50,329 bases of DNA from Leptolinea sp. Its GTDB lineage: Bacteria > Chloroflexota > Anaerolineae > Anaerolineales > Anaerolineaceae. The stretch's first letter is position 1. Every line of letters starts with the position of its first letter. Shown one piece after another: positions 1 through 8,395 of this stretch. The stretch covers positions 1 through 50,329 of the forward strand of contig JAAYYW010000038.1 of the NCBI GenBank assembly GCA_012515195.1, in the 5' to 3' direction. The notes beneath the pieces were generated by a model that ran no database searches, was not told where the DNA came from, and worked only from the letters and a program-made list of their open reading frames with translations. Made by a program: the position numbers and the translations under genes.

Positions 1-129
1 GAATCTAACAAGATCCTTGACGGGTCAGAAGATTTGACATCGCGCCCGTACCGGAACCCATTTGGCGATGGACAGGCTTCCCGCCGGATTGTTGACGCAA
101 TTCTTTCCTATCAGGAGAGTTCTATTTAA
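1..129 (+). CDS. UDP-N-acetylglucosamine 2-epimerase-like protein, C-terminal end (partial)
   Basis: Only the last 42 codons are present. The frame is open from base 1 and ends at TAA 127-129. The visible tail has the segment NPFGDGQASRRIVDAI, which resembles the extreme C-terminus of WecB/NeuC-type UDP-GlcNAc 2-epimerases, where a 'NPYGDGxAxxRIxxIL' stretch is typical. These enzymes interconvert UDP-GlcNAc and UDP-ManNAc for surface polysaccharides. The stop codon overlaps the ATG of the next gene by one base (TAATG), and that gene is a glycosyltransferase, so a polysaccharide or glycan operon extends to the left. The identification rests on a short tail and is therefore moderate. Confidence 0.6.
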   Translation, partial: ESNKILDGSEDLTSRPYRNPFGDGQASRRIVDAILSYQESSI

Positions 130-1172
130 TGGTTTTACCTGATGATAAACAAAAAAACCGGGGTGTCTTCATTCTTCCAAAGCTTGGCGGATTAGGCGGC
201 CCAGCTTCATTTCGCAGCCGTTTGGTACGGGGATTGACTGAAAGAAATATCGCGGTTACCGATTCAATAGACGACCCGGCTACTTCTGCGGTTCTGGTTA
301 TTGGCGGTACGCGCGATGTGGTTACTCTGTTAAAGGCGAAGCGAAAAGGGTTAAGGATTGTTCAACGCCTGAATGGAATGAATTGGATTCACCGCAAGTT
401 GCGAGTCCCGGTTGGATATTTTTTGCGTTGTGAAGTAAACAACCGAATTCTTCGATTTATTCGGAATAACCTGGCCGATGCCATCATCTACCAGAGCCAG
501 TTTGCCTGCAAATGGTGGCAAACTGTTTATGGCTCGGTCCGGATTCCATCTTCGGTTATTTACAATGGCGTCGATCTGAATGAGTTCTCTCCAGATGGTG
601 ATGCACCTCCTCCAACTGATTCCTACCGGTTGTTGATGGTTGAAGCACATATTGGCGGTGGGTATGAACGTGGCCTTGATACGGCTGTCAAACTTGCCCA
701 GATACTGAACCGCCAGATGGATAAGCCTGTCCGGCTCACAGTGGCTGGAAGCGCGCCAGAACATTTGAAGACCTACTGGTCACGGCAGTCTGGAAACATG
801 GTGGATTGGGCGGGTGTCGTGCCCGGAGACCAGATCGCGGGGCTGGACCGGTCTGCACATCTGTTGTTTTCAGCCGATCTAAATGCTGCTTGCCCGAACT
901 CTGTGATTGAGGCACTGGCCTGTGGGTGCCCTGTTCTGGCTTATGCTACCGGTTCTTTGCCAGAAATCATTTTTGGAAATGCTGGTCTCGTGGTTCCCTA
1001 TGGATCCAATTACTGGAATCTGGAAAATCCAGATATAGATGGTTTAGCCAAAGCGGCCAGCGATATTCTGACTAATCAAGAAAAATTCCGTGAACCAGCC
1101 CGGAAGAGAGCGGAAGAGGGCTTCAGCCTTTCAGATATGGTGGAACGGTATATAAGCGTGCTTTTTGATTAG
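129..1172 (+). CDS. GT4-type glycosyltransferase
   Basis: This 347-residue protein looks like a GT-B fold retaining glycosyltransferase of family 4. The N-terminal half has an acceptor-side Rossmann layout, including a Gly-rich loop near residues 19-25 (LGGLGGPA). The C-terminal half has the family 4 donor-site signature NSVIEALACGCPVLAYATG at about residues 257-275, followed by LPEI and GLVVPYG. It has no signal peptide or membrane segment, so it probably acts at the cytoplasmic face. Its start overlaps the stop of the preceding epimerase-like gene, suggesting coupled translation and a role in surface glycan assembly. The donor and acceptor sugars cannot be read from the sequence. It converges on the next gene with only 5 bases between stops. 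Confidence 0.85.
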   Translation: MVLPDDKQKNRGVFILPKLGGLGGPASFRSRLVRGLTERNIAVTDSIDDPATSAVLVIGGTRDVVTLLKAKRKGLRIVQRLNGMNWIHRKLRVPVGYFLRCEVNNRILRFIRNNLADAIIYQSQFACKWWQTVYGSVRIPSSVIYNGVDLNEFSPDGDAPPPTDSYRLLMVEAHIGGGYERGLDTAVKLAQILNRQMDKPVRLTVAGSAPEHLKTYWSRQSGNMVDWAGVVPGDQIAGLDRSAHLLFSADLNAACPNSVIEALACGCPVLAYATGSLPEIIFGNAGLVVPYGSNYWNLENPDIDGLAKAASDILTNQEKFREPARKRAEEGFSLSDMVERYISVLFD

Positions 1173-1177
1173 CGAAA

Positions 1178-1696
1178 TTACTGGGAAGAAGGATCCATAC
1201 CTTGCAATAAGACACCATCCTGACCGTGGCTGATCTCCCAGGGGTAAACAATATGAGCGTCAGTTATCGCCGCGAAGAAATCTGGTCTTACATTTCCAAA
1301 CAGGTTCCGATAAGGATTGAAATGCAGAACGCAGGTAAATGGAACCCCACCTGCTCCGGAGATACGGTTTTTGACGGCTGTTATTGTGCGGCCTGATCCC
1401 CAGACATCATCCACCACCAGGATGCGCTTATCCCGCAGCAAAGCATCATCAGGAAATTGCAGGAATTTTGGCCAAACCCGAAGTCGGGCATGTTCTTTTT
1501 CCCCTTCGATCTCTGCCGGAAAATCGACAGCGGCAGTTAATATTGAAATCATATTCAAAGTTTCAGCCAGCAAACCACCGGGAACGATCCCTCCGCGTGT
1601 GATCATCAACATGGAATCATATTCTGATTCAAATTGTGGGATCAAATGGTCAACTAATTGATCAATATCCTGCCATGTGAGGATTTCACGTCTCAT
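1178..1696 (-). CDS. Phosphoribosyltransferase (xanthine/hypoxanthine PRT-like)
   Basis: This 172-residue cytosolic protein has the type I phosphoribosyltransferase PRPP-binding motif VVDDVWGSGRT at residues 94-104. An upstream ITRGGIVPGG loop (about 32-41) matches the pyrophosphate-binding loop of purine salvage PRTs. It probably transfers ribose-5-phosphate from PRPP to a purine base such as xanthine or guanine; base specificity is not readable. The start is supported by AAAGGA eight bases upstream of the ATG. The gene stands alone and is convergent with the glycosyltransferase. A purine role would fit the de novo purine cluster further right, but the two are 25 kb apart. Confidence 0.8.
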   Translation of the reverse strand: MRREILTWQDIDQLVDHLIPQFESEYDSMLMITRGGIVPGGLLAETLNMISILTAAVDFPAEIEGEKEHARLRVWPKFLQFPDDALLRDKRILVVDDVWGSGRTITAVKNRISGAGGVPFTCVLHFNPYRNLFGNVRPDFFAAITDAHIVYPWEISHGQDGVLLQGMDPSSQ

Positions 1697-1795
1697 ACCC
1701 GTATCCTTTGTGATTTTGTTAAGAAAATTATAGCAGTTTACCCTCGAATTTCTAAATCATAAACCATAGTTCTCAAGAACGCATAAAATTAGATA

Positions 1796-3073
1796 ATGAT
1801 TACGATCGACAATTTATTGGAACGGCAGATTTCATTATTACCAGGTGATGAAACAAAGTTGTTATTCCCGGATTATGGCGGATACAACCTGGTAAATCTA
1901 CCCTGGTCCATATGCAGCTGGTTGGGACTTGAAATCACGGGAAAACAGGGGTTGGGAAATGCCTATCCTCTGGACGGGGAAAAATATGACCGGGTAATCT
2001 TGATCCTTATGGATGGCCTTGGCTGGCATCGCTTGCAAAACTGGATTTGTAATGATACCGATGGTTGTATGACCGTCTGGAAAGATCTTATTGCGGGCAA
2101 ATGCCTGATGCCGTTAACAAGCATATCGCCCAGTACCACATGTGCTGCTCTGACAACACTGAATACCGGAGAACCCCCAATATCACACGGAAATTTAGCA
2201 TATGAGTTATGGTTACAGGAATATAACGCTGTCTATAATATGATTTTGCAATCCTCCATGCCTTACAGAGATAATCAGGGCGAACAGGCGAGTAACCTTT
2301 TATTTCCAAAGAATTTTCTGCCGGTCGCGACCATTGATGCCCACATCATCAAGCATGGCGGAGCCGTTACTGCTTTGCATCCCGCTTCAATTGCTCACTC
2401 AAGTTTGACCCGAACGCTTTTCCCATTAGCCAGTCGTGGGGGTTATCACTCAATGGGCGATCTTTTCTATCAGATCAAGAACCATGCTCGGGCTAATACT
2501 GACATACCGTCATATCTTTATGTCTATTGGAGCGAAATTGATGAGCTTTCCCACGTTTACGGCCCAAATGACCCGCGAGTGCGGGTTGCGTTGTGCGACT
2601 TTTCCCGCTATTTGGGTGATTTAAAAGAAAGCCTGTCGTTGGATTCGAATGGAAAAACATTGGTCATTGTTACCGCAGACCATGGTTTGCAATCAACCCC
2701 GATCCGCGAGGAGTACGATCTTTCCCGGCATCCTTCTTTTCTTGATAACCTGGAAGTTTGGCCTACAGGTGAGAATCGCCTGGCATTCTTGCATATCAAG
2801 AAAGGCCGCGCTGGAAAAGTGCGTAAATACATTGAAAGTGAATGGCCGGGCAAATTCCGGGTGTACGATACCAGTGATGTTTTTGCCACTGGGTTAATGG
2901 GTACTGGAATTGTCTATGAGGAGTCGCCTAGGCGGATGGGCGATTTATTAATTGTTGCCCTGGATGAGGCTTACTTATGGTGGTCAACACGTGATGATCG
3001 TCTTCTCGGCCGTCATGGTAGTTTGAGTCAGCATGAAATGCTGGTGCCGCTGGCATTAATCCCATTCGGATGA
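1796..3073 (+). CDS. Alkaline phosphatase superfamily protein (nucleotide pyrophosphatase/phosphodiesterase-like)
   Basis: This 425-residue protein has the layout of the type I phosphodiesterase/nucleotide pyrophosphatase branch. It carries LILMDGLGWHRL near residue 70 (metal-binding Asp), SPSTTCAALTTLNTG near 111-125 (the nucleophile Thr context), a YWSEIDELSHVYGP segment (metal-binding Asp and His) and VTADHGLQS (metal-binding Asp-His) near 295. No signal peptide is visible, so it may be cytoplasmic, unlike many relatives. The substrate is unknown. There is no Shine-Dalgarno sequence. A TAAAAT box at 1784-1789 lies six bases before the ATG, which suggests a leaderless transcript. A strong hairpin overlaps its stop codon. 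Confidence 0.8.
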   Translation: MITIDNLLERQISLLPGDETKLLFPDYGGYNLVNLPWSICSWLGLEITGKQGLGNAYPLDGEKYDRVILILMDGLGWHRLQNWICNDTDGCMTVWKDLIAGKCLMPLTSISPSTTCAALTTLNTGEPPISHGNLAYELWLQEYNAVYNMILQSSMPYRDNQGEQASNLLFPKNFLPVATIDAHIIKHGGAVTALHPASIAHSSLTRTLFPLASRGGYHSMGDLFYQIKNHARANTDIPSYLYVYWSEIDELSHVYGPNDPRVRVALCDFSRYLGDLKESLSLDSNGKTLVIVTADHGLQSTPIREEYDLSRHPSFLDNLEVWPTGENRLAFLHIKKGRAGKVRKYIESEWPGKFRVYDTSDVFATGLMGTGIVYEESPRRMGDLLIVALDEAYLWWSTRDDRLLGRHGSLSQHEMLVPLALIPFG

Positions 3074-3110
3074 AAAAAGCATTCCCATAATCAGGGAATG
3101 CTTTTTTCAT
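3070..3110. terminator. Bidirectional intrinsic terminator
   Basis: A perfect 17-bp inverted repeat (3070-3086 and 3094-3110) has a 7-base loop. The stem is GC-rich at the loop side, and the outer A6/T6 tracts supply a U-run on either strand. It lies between two convergent genes and includes the stop codon of the phosphatase-family gene, so it can end transcription from both sides. Confidence 0.9.
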
Positions 3111-3126
3111 TAATAAACCATGTCTT

Positions 3127-4527
3127 TCAGGCGGTTAGAATTTCTACCGCTTTGGTTGTTCTGGCCCTATAAACCAACCAGATTGCACCCACCCCAAGGA
3201 GAATAAATGCCAGTTCAACTAGGAAATTGAGGAACGGTATCGAATCAAGAATGACATAGATAAGAATACCAATTACTAACGGCCAAATATTGCTGGTATT
3301 TTCAGGTGCCAGTTTCGAGAATATCCACTTACCAAAAACAAATGACACTATGATCTTACTCACGTAAAAAACACACAGACTGAAAATGGAAGTGGCTGTT
3401 GCCAGAGAGGATAGTCCCAACCCCACTGTTACACCGCCCAGTCCTCCTATGGTGATGAACCCGATGATAATTCCGGCGATTACGATCACCATTAGAGCCA
3501 GCGTGGCTGCTGCATAACCGACCAGTATGACGACAAATCCATAACCGGTTGATGCCCACGGTTTGGCTTTGACCATCTCTGCCGTTTCGTTCAATAGCGC
3601 GGGTGCTTTCCAAAGGATCAGAGCCCCTATCAAAAGCAAGGAGATAAGGTTGCCTGCGATTCGGGCAAATCCTGTAAAGACTCCCACGGCTTGGGTCACC
3701 GGTGTCGGAGGAGTTTCAACACTTTCTCCGGTGCTTTCAGGTACCGGTGTTTGAAATACTATGCCTCCAGCGGGTGTGGCTGCAATAGAACTGCTCTGGT
3801 TGACTTTACTGGTATAGGTCATTACACCGCCAATGACTGCGGCCGGATCAACGCGCAGACCAGGTTTGAGGTTGCGGGTTACGCCCATATTTCCCATGAA
3901 GGGAGACATCGGTTCTACCTGGTTGGTGGGGGTGCCAACCAGGAATTCAGCATTACGCTTAATGGAGCCAGTTACCTCTACTGCTTCGCCATAGATAACG
4001 GCATCCTGCCCGGTTTCGCCATCAAGAGAAGCCTGATAAACAGCCGCGCGAATATCACGGTCTGTTACTGCACCTTTTGACTGGGTAAAGCTATATCCAC
4101 CGAAATATTGGTTACGGGAAATGATGGAAGTTGCTCCATTGTTCAATGTCGCGCTGCCCGCAAACAGGCTGCCTGTTACCTTGCCATTTATCGTGATATT
4201 CTGGGCGCCGGAAAAGATATTGCCATCAATCACCGCATCTTCTGTCACGGTTACAGAACTTCCTAACGCGATTAGGTCACCATTGACAATACCATTGATT
4301 ATGACAGCGTTACCGGTTGCCAACAGCAAACCATTTACTTCACCATCCATTCGCACAGTTTCTCCACTCAGGAAAAGATCATCGTTAATGACTTCCCCGG
4401 CTTTTACAATACCGCTGTTGTTGATTTCAGCGGCATATACGGTTGGCGTGAAAGCAAATAGTCCGACTGTTAACAACATAAGGGCGGTCAGTAACCGCCA
4501 AACTGATTGCATTTTGTTCGTTTTCAT
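3127..4527 (-). CDS. Bactofilin-like polymer-forming membrane protein
   Basis: This 466-residue protein starts at MKTNK, where GGAAGGG lies upstream. An earlier in-frame ATG at 4581 lacks such a site. Residues 1-33 form a signal peptide (hydrophobic run, then VYA-A). Residues of about 36-190 consist of short repeats alternating hydrophobic residues with N/D-G turns (for example 'NGIVNGDLIALGSSVTV'), as in the right-handed beta-helix of bactofilin/DUF583 proteins. A Pro/Thr-rich linker follows, then roughly six membrane helices fill the C-terminal 190 residues. The helix domain would sit outside the cytoplasm, unlike classical cytosolic bactofilins. A role in envelope structure is inferred. 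It ends against the terminator at 3070-3110. Confidence 0.75.
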   Translation of the reverse strand: MKTNKMQSVWRLLTALMLLTVGLFAFTPTVYAAEINNSGIVKAGEVINDDLFLSGETVRMDGEVNGLLLATGNAVIINGIVNGDLIALGSSVTVTEDAVIDGNIFSGAQNITINGKVTGSLFAGSATLNNGATSIISRNQYFGGYSFTQSKGAVTDRDIRAAVYQASLDGETGQDAVIYGEAVEVTGSIKRNAEFLVGTPTNQVEPMSPFMGNMGVTRNLKPGLRVDPAAVIGGVMTYTSKVNQSSSIAATPAGGIVFQTPVPESTGESVETPPTPVTQAVGVFTGFARIAGNLISLLLIGALILWKAPALLNETAEMVKAKPWASTGYGFVVILVGYAAATLALMVIVIAGIIIGFITIGGLGGVTVGLGLSSLATATSIFSLCVFYVSKIIVSFVFGKWIFSKLAPENTSNIWPLVIGILIYVILDSIPFLNFLVELAFILLGVGAIWLVYRARTTKAVEILTA

Positions 4528-4685
4528 TCTTCCCTTCCTCTTATGAATTGGGGCATACCCAAATTGTTTTTTGCAGAACACTATTCATGACAATATACGA
4601 CCAATGTGTCACCAGGTTGCAATAGAGATATCTGCGATGTCCAAGTTATTTATTAGGATCCAATCCTGGAAGGATAATGGAAACT

Positions 4686-4997
4686 CTATTCTTTGTTCAT
4701 AATAAGCAGTGTTCCGGCAACAATAATGACAACAAGGATGGATCCGCCGAATAAAACACCGATGGTCTGGTCTCGATTTTCTTCAATCTCTACCTGGTAG
4801 GCAGTTGCTTTTAGAGCTTCCAGGGTTGGATCAGGCTTCATTGGCTGGCTTGAGGTATCAGATGGTGAATGCTGTACCTCAAATGGATTGGGTTGAATGG
4901 CAATCCAGAAGCATGCAATCAGGAAAAGAAAGACAAGTATGATTTGTGCGATGATCTGTTTATCAAAATTCATGGGAAATTGAAATCTGGAGGGCAT
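4686..4997 (-). CDS. Small two-helix membrane protein of unknown function
   Basis: This product is about 103 residues long and I do not recognise its family. It has one hydrophobic segment near the N-terminus (IIAQIILVFLFLIACFWIAI), a Pro/Ser-rich middle that is probably outside the cytoplasm, and a second segment near the C-terminus (VLFGGSILVVIIVAGTLLIM). I chose the ATG at 4997 because it follows the stop of the upstream lipoprotein gene with a 19-base gap. ATG 4973 is also possible, and an in-frame ATG at 5078 would overlap the lipoprotein gene. It is the last gene of the M42/two-component operon. Confidence 0.6.
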   Translation of the reverse strand: MPSRFQFPMNFDKQIIAQIILVFLFLIACFWIAIQPNPFEVQHSPSDTSSQPMKPDPTLEALKATAYQVEIEENRDQTIGVLFGGSILVVIIVAGTLLIMNKE

Positions 4998-5016
4998 TAT
5001 AACCGGAGTTCCCTGT

Positions 5017-6300
5017 TTAATTTGATGTTGAAGCGGATAAACGCTCCTGAGCTGTACTGGCAGCTTTCGCAGGATCACTTTGCTTTTTCAAAATCAACAA
5101 GGTGGCTTCTTGTATGGCTGGACCGATGCTGGTTATCACCTCACCTGGGGGCCGAATGCTGGCAGCCAGAGAAATCTGATTCAGCTGCGACCGGAGAGGC
5201 GTGTCTGGCCAGGCGGTCAAGGCTGATGGGCGCGGAGGAAGCGAGTTGTTGATGAGATTCCATTGGGAAAGGAATTCACTTCGGGTAAGGAATTCCGCCA
5301 GACGGACACTCATCAGACGCCTTTCCGGATTGGTATCCGTCAGAACCCACACGGAACCATTCGCTAATGTGGCACTTTCCACCCCAAGCGTGGGTATCGG
5401 GTAGAGACTGGTATTCTCTGGTTCAGCCAACAGGTAGTTGGACAGCCAGGTGATAACCCAGCCACCCTGTTGGGTCATAAAAAGATCCATTACCTGTTTA
5501 TCTGTCTGATAATTGATCAGCCAGGGTGGAAATACATTTTTTTCAGCACCCGTGGCCAGTAATGTCAGGGTTTTTTCCAGTTCATTAATTTGAATTTCAG
5601 GGTTTAATAGAATATCTTCTGTATTTCCGCCAGATGATCGATACAGGGCAATTGGAACAGTCGCCTGTGGGTCTGCGGCTGCGAATAATACAGATGAACC
5701 GAGATTGAGGATTTCATCCCAGGTAGGGGCTTGTGCAGCAGGTTTGCTGCTGCGAAAAACCAAAACCATAGCATCACCGGTTACCGGTAACCCATAAATA
5801 TCATCTTTGAAAATGGCAAGTTGTCTCGCGAACGGATACCAGTCGGTTTCTTCCAAAGATTCTGTCAGGCTGTCGAGCGGGAAAATAATACCTTTGCGGG
5901 CCGCTTCTTCCATTTGAGAACGGCTCAATAACGCCAGAGAGGGCATGGCATCTGGCGCTGCTGCTGAAGTCAGGGTAAGAGACTCCATTAAACCAGCCGG
6001 ATTCGAGTCTGCCTTTACCCGGATTTCAACTTCTGTTCCGGGATTTTGTCCCTCAAAGTCTTCTATGGTTTTCTCTAGCAAAATTGAGGCGTTCGATTTG
6101 GTTGAAGGATCATATCTGGCTGGAACCCATATCGCGAGCTTTGTAGTCTGCTCGGAAGCCATTGCCAGTGTTGGTGTTGGACTGATAGGGCTGGGTTCCG
6201 GGGTCGCTGTTCCATGGAAAGATGGCGTGGCTGTTGGCATCGGATTGATATTACATCCAACAAGCGCTAAACAGACCAGAATTATCGGAATGCTTCGCAT
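5017..6300 (-). CDS. Extracellular solute-binding lipoprotein (ABC family 1-like)
   Basis: This 427-residue protein begins with a lipoprotein signal (MRSIPIILVCLALVGC; lipobox LVGC, lipidated Cys16). A Pro/Thr/Ser linker runs to about residue 48. The rest has the layout of family 1 solute-binding proteins: KLAIWVP, an FEGQNPGTEVEIRV segment, and LYPIPTLG near residue 300. It should be anchored outside the cell and bind a substrate for an ABC importer. No permease or ATPase genes accompany it, so it either works with a distant transporter or acts as a sensor input for the linked histidine kinase. Its ATG overlaps the stop of the upstream M42 gene by one base (TGATG), indicating coupled translation. 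Confidence 0.8.
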   Translation of the reverse strand: MRSIPIILVCLALVGCNINPMPTATPSFHGTATPEPSPISPTPTLAMASEQTTKLAIWVPARYDPSTKSNASILLEKTIEDFEGQNPGTEVEIRVKADSNPAGLMESLTLTSAAAPDAMPSLALLSRSQMEEAARKGIIFPLDSLTESLEETDWYPFARQLAIFKDDIYGLPVTGDAMVLVFRSSKPAAQAPTWDEILNLGSSVLFAAADPQATVPIALYRSSGGNTEDILLNPEIQINELEKTLTLLATGAEKNVFPPWLINYQTDKQVMDLFMTQQGGWVITWLSNYLLAEPENTSLYPIPTLGVESATLANGSVWVLTDTNPERRLMSVRLAEFLTRSEFLSQWNLINNSLPPRPSALTAWPDTPLRSQLNQISLAASIRPPGEVITSIGPAIQEATLLILKKQSDPAKAASTAQERLSASTSN

Positions 6301-7295
6301 CAGAGATCAATCGGTGAGCTGATGAGAGAAAGGATCAATTTAATCGCGTTCTCCACATCGTTCATATCAACCATTTCAGATGGGGAATGCACATAGCGGC
6401 ATGGAATGGAAACACAACCGGATGGTACCCCGGAACGGGTCAACTGTATGGCTTTTGCGTCGGTTGTGCCGCCTTCCAGGACTTCCAGCTGGTAGGGAAT
6501 ACTATTCTTTTCCGCTGTATCAATCATTAATTTGACCAGGCGTGGATCTGCCAGCATGCCACCGTCACGGACTTTGATCGCCGGCCCTTTGCCCAGGGCA
6601 ACCGCCATCTTGATGGATTTAGGTGTGTCTCCCGTCAGGGTTACATCGATTGAAAGGCCAATCTCGGGGTCAACTCCATAGGCTGATGTGGTCGCGCCAC
6701 GCAACCCTACTTCCTCCTGGGTGCTGAAAACAAAAACGAGTTCGTGAGGTGAATTCTTGAATTGACGCATGACTTCAATTTGAATGGCGACACCAATGCG
6801 GTCGTCCATCGCCTTGGAGATTACGCGGTTTCCGAGATCTGTAAAAGGCCGGTCGAAAACAGCCATATCACCTACAGTGATTGTACAATCTTTCCTTCCG
6901 GAGAAGCCGCAATCGATATAGAGCTGGTCAAACCCCGGAGTATGTCCGGGATTCTCCAGTTTTTCCATGAAGATCACTCCCCGTGCACCATTAAGGAAAA
7001 GAACACGACCGCCAATACAATTGGCAGCCCTAACACCTCCAATTGTGGTAAAGCGGATAAATCCATTTTCATCGATATGTGTGGCTATTATGCCTATCTC
7101 ATCCATGTGGGCGGATACCATGATCCGTGAACCACCGGCTTTTTTTGTGCCCATCCGGGCGATAACATTACCCATTGAATCGGTTTTGATGTCTTTTGAA
7201 AATTTAGAAATATTCTTTATCACCAGCTCTCTTACCTGGCTTTCGTAGCCAGAAGGTCCGGTGGTTTCAACCAATTGTTGGATCAAATCTTTCAT
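6300..7295 (-). CDS. M42 family (TET-type) metalloaminopeptidase, copy 1
   Basis: This 331-residue cytosolic enzyme of the M42 glutamyl aminopeptidase family has all expected motifs in order: AHMDEIG (metal His/Asp), KAMDDRIG (bridging Asp), TQEEVGLRGA (catalytic Glu and metal Glu), SIDVT (metal Asp) and RYVHSPSEM (metal His). TET peptidases form dodecameric shells that trim oligopeptides to amino acids. Of the three copies here this one is closest to the textbook motif set. The start follows CCAGGAGACTGGC, with GGAG eight bases upstream of the ATG. A 19-base gap separates it from copy 2 upstream, and its stop overlaps the lipoprotein start. Confidence 0.9.
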   Translation of the reverse strand: MKDLIQQLVETTGPSGYESQVRELVIKNISKFSKDIKTDSMGNVIARMGTKKAGGSRIMVSAHMDEIGIIATHIDENGFIRFTTIGGVRAANCIGGRVLFLNGARGVIFMEKLENPGHTPGFDQLYIDCGFSGRKDCTITVGDMAVFDRPFTDLGNRVISKAMDDRIGVAIQIEVMRQFKNSPHELVFVFSTQEEVGLRGATTSAYGVDPEIGLSIDVTLTGDTPKSIKMAVALGKGPAIKVRDGGMLADPRLVKLMIDTAEKNSIPYQLEVLEGGTTDAKAIQLTRSGVPSGCVSIPCRYVHSPSEMVDMNDVENAIKLILSLISSPIDL

Positions 7296-7314
7296 GCCAG
7301 TCTCCTGGGGCGTT

Positions 7315-8394
7315 TTATCTTTTATCTGGGTTTATAAAAACAGTTGTATCAAATGTTTTCAGAACAGTTCGCAATAATTCAAGCGTACCTTCAATATCCG
7401 AATGCCAGGCGATGGAACACGGTGTGTGTGCAAAGCGGATTGGGACGGATATCGAAATGCTGGGTATCCCTTCCCTTTGTTTGTGGATGGAACCCGCGTC
7501 GGTGCCGCCACCGCCGGGTTGGCGGATCTGGTACTGAATACCAGCTTTGTTAGCCGTTTGCTGGAACATTTTTACCATTCGCGGATCGGATAGAGTAGAG
7601 CCATCTGCAATATACAATGCCGGACCATAACCCAGACGGGTGTTGTAACCGGTATTCTCATCATCATTCCAGGCTGGAAGATCGTTGGCCGGTGTTGCGT
7701 CGATGGCAATGGCAGCCTGTGGGTCTATCGAGTGGGCTGCCACACGAGCGCCACGCAACCCGATCTCTTCCTGGGTTGTAAAGGCCGCGATAATATCCAT
7801 CTTCTCCGGTGGTTCGGCAAGAAGGGTGAGAAGGATGGCTACTCCTAATCGGTCGTCCAGAGCTTTGCCACTGAAACTAAAGCCGTTCGAATGAAATTCA
7901 GTCGCGAAGACAGCCCGGTCACCAGGGTTCGCTTTCCCCGCGCCACCGGGACCCAAGTCTAGACGCATGGTCTCCAGTGTGATGGGATTTTTCCGTTCAT
8001 CCGCGTCGGTCAGATGGATCGGCTTGGCGCCAATGATAGCAGGACTCTGAATTTTTCCAACGCGGACGGTTTTCCCTGGTAAAACTCTTGTATCAATACC
8101 TCCGACAGTGCTAAATCGATAGAGACCGCCTTCGTCTTCTTCAACGATCATAAGGCCGACTTCGTCCATATGCGCAGCCAGCATAAGCCGGAATGCGCCA
8201 GGTTTTCCACAGGAACGGGTTGCCAGTACATTCCCCAGCGCATCTATGCTATATGGAATTTCCAACGAATCCAATTGTTCCCTGACAATTGTCCTTACAG
8301 CTCCTTCGGAGCCGGAGACACCCGGAGCATTGGATAATTTTTCAACCAGGTCAATAAAGGACTGGGACAGGTGGGTTTTATTTTCGACTGCCAT
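7315..8394 (-). CDS. M42 family (TET-type) metalloaminopeptidase, copy 2
   Basis: This 359-residue product uses the ATG at 8394, which has GGGAGGA six bases upstream and lies one base past the stop of copy 3. An earlier ATG at 8436 would overlap that gene. The motifs are complete: AHMDEVG, KALDDRLG, TQEEIGLRGA, AIDATP and RFAHTPCS. The sequence also carries the 'GGGTDAGSIH' loop seen in the family. It is clearly paralogous to its two neighbours but well diverged from both, so this is not a recent duplication. Different paralogues may co-assemble into mixed shells with combined specificity, as described for archaeal TET complexes; that is inference here. Confidence 0.9.
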   Translation of the reverse strand: MAVENKTHLSQSFIDLVEKLSNAPGVSGSEGAVRTIVREQLDSLEIPYSIDALGNVLATRSCGKPGAFRLMLAAHMDEVGLMIVEEDEGGLYRFSTVGGIDTRVLPGKTVRVGKIQSPAIIGAKPIHLTDADERKNPITLETMRLDLGPGGAGKANPGDRAVFATEFHSNGFSFSGKALDDRLGVAILLTLLAEPPEKMDIIAAFTTQEEIGLRGARVAAHSIDPQAAIAIDATPANDLPAWNDDENTGYNTRLGYGPALYIADGSTLSDPRMVKMFQQTANKAGIQYQIRQPGGGGTDAGSIHKQREGIPSISISVPIRFAHTPCSIAWHSDIEGTLELLRTVLKTFDTTVFINPDKR

Positions 8395-8395
8395 G

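Noticed and set aside
4686-5078. Longer 130-residue form of the small membrane protein
   Set aside because: The extra N-terminal residues overlap the lipoprotein gene in another frame and lack hydrophobic or conserved character; starts at 4997 or 4973 are more plausible.
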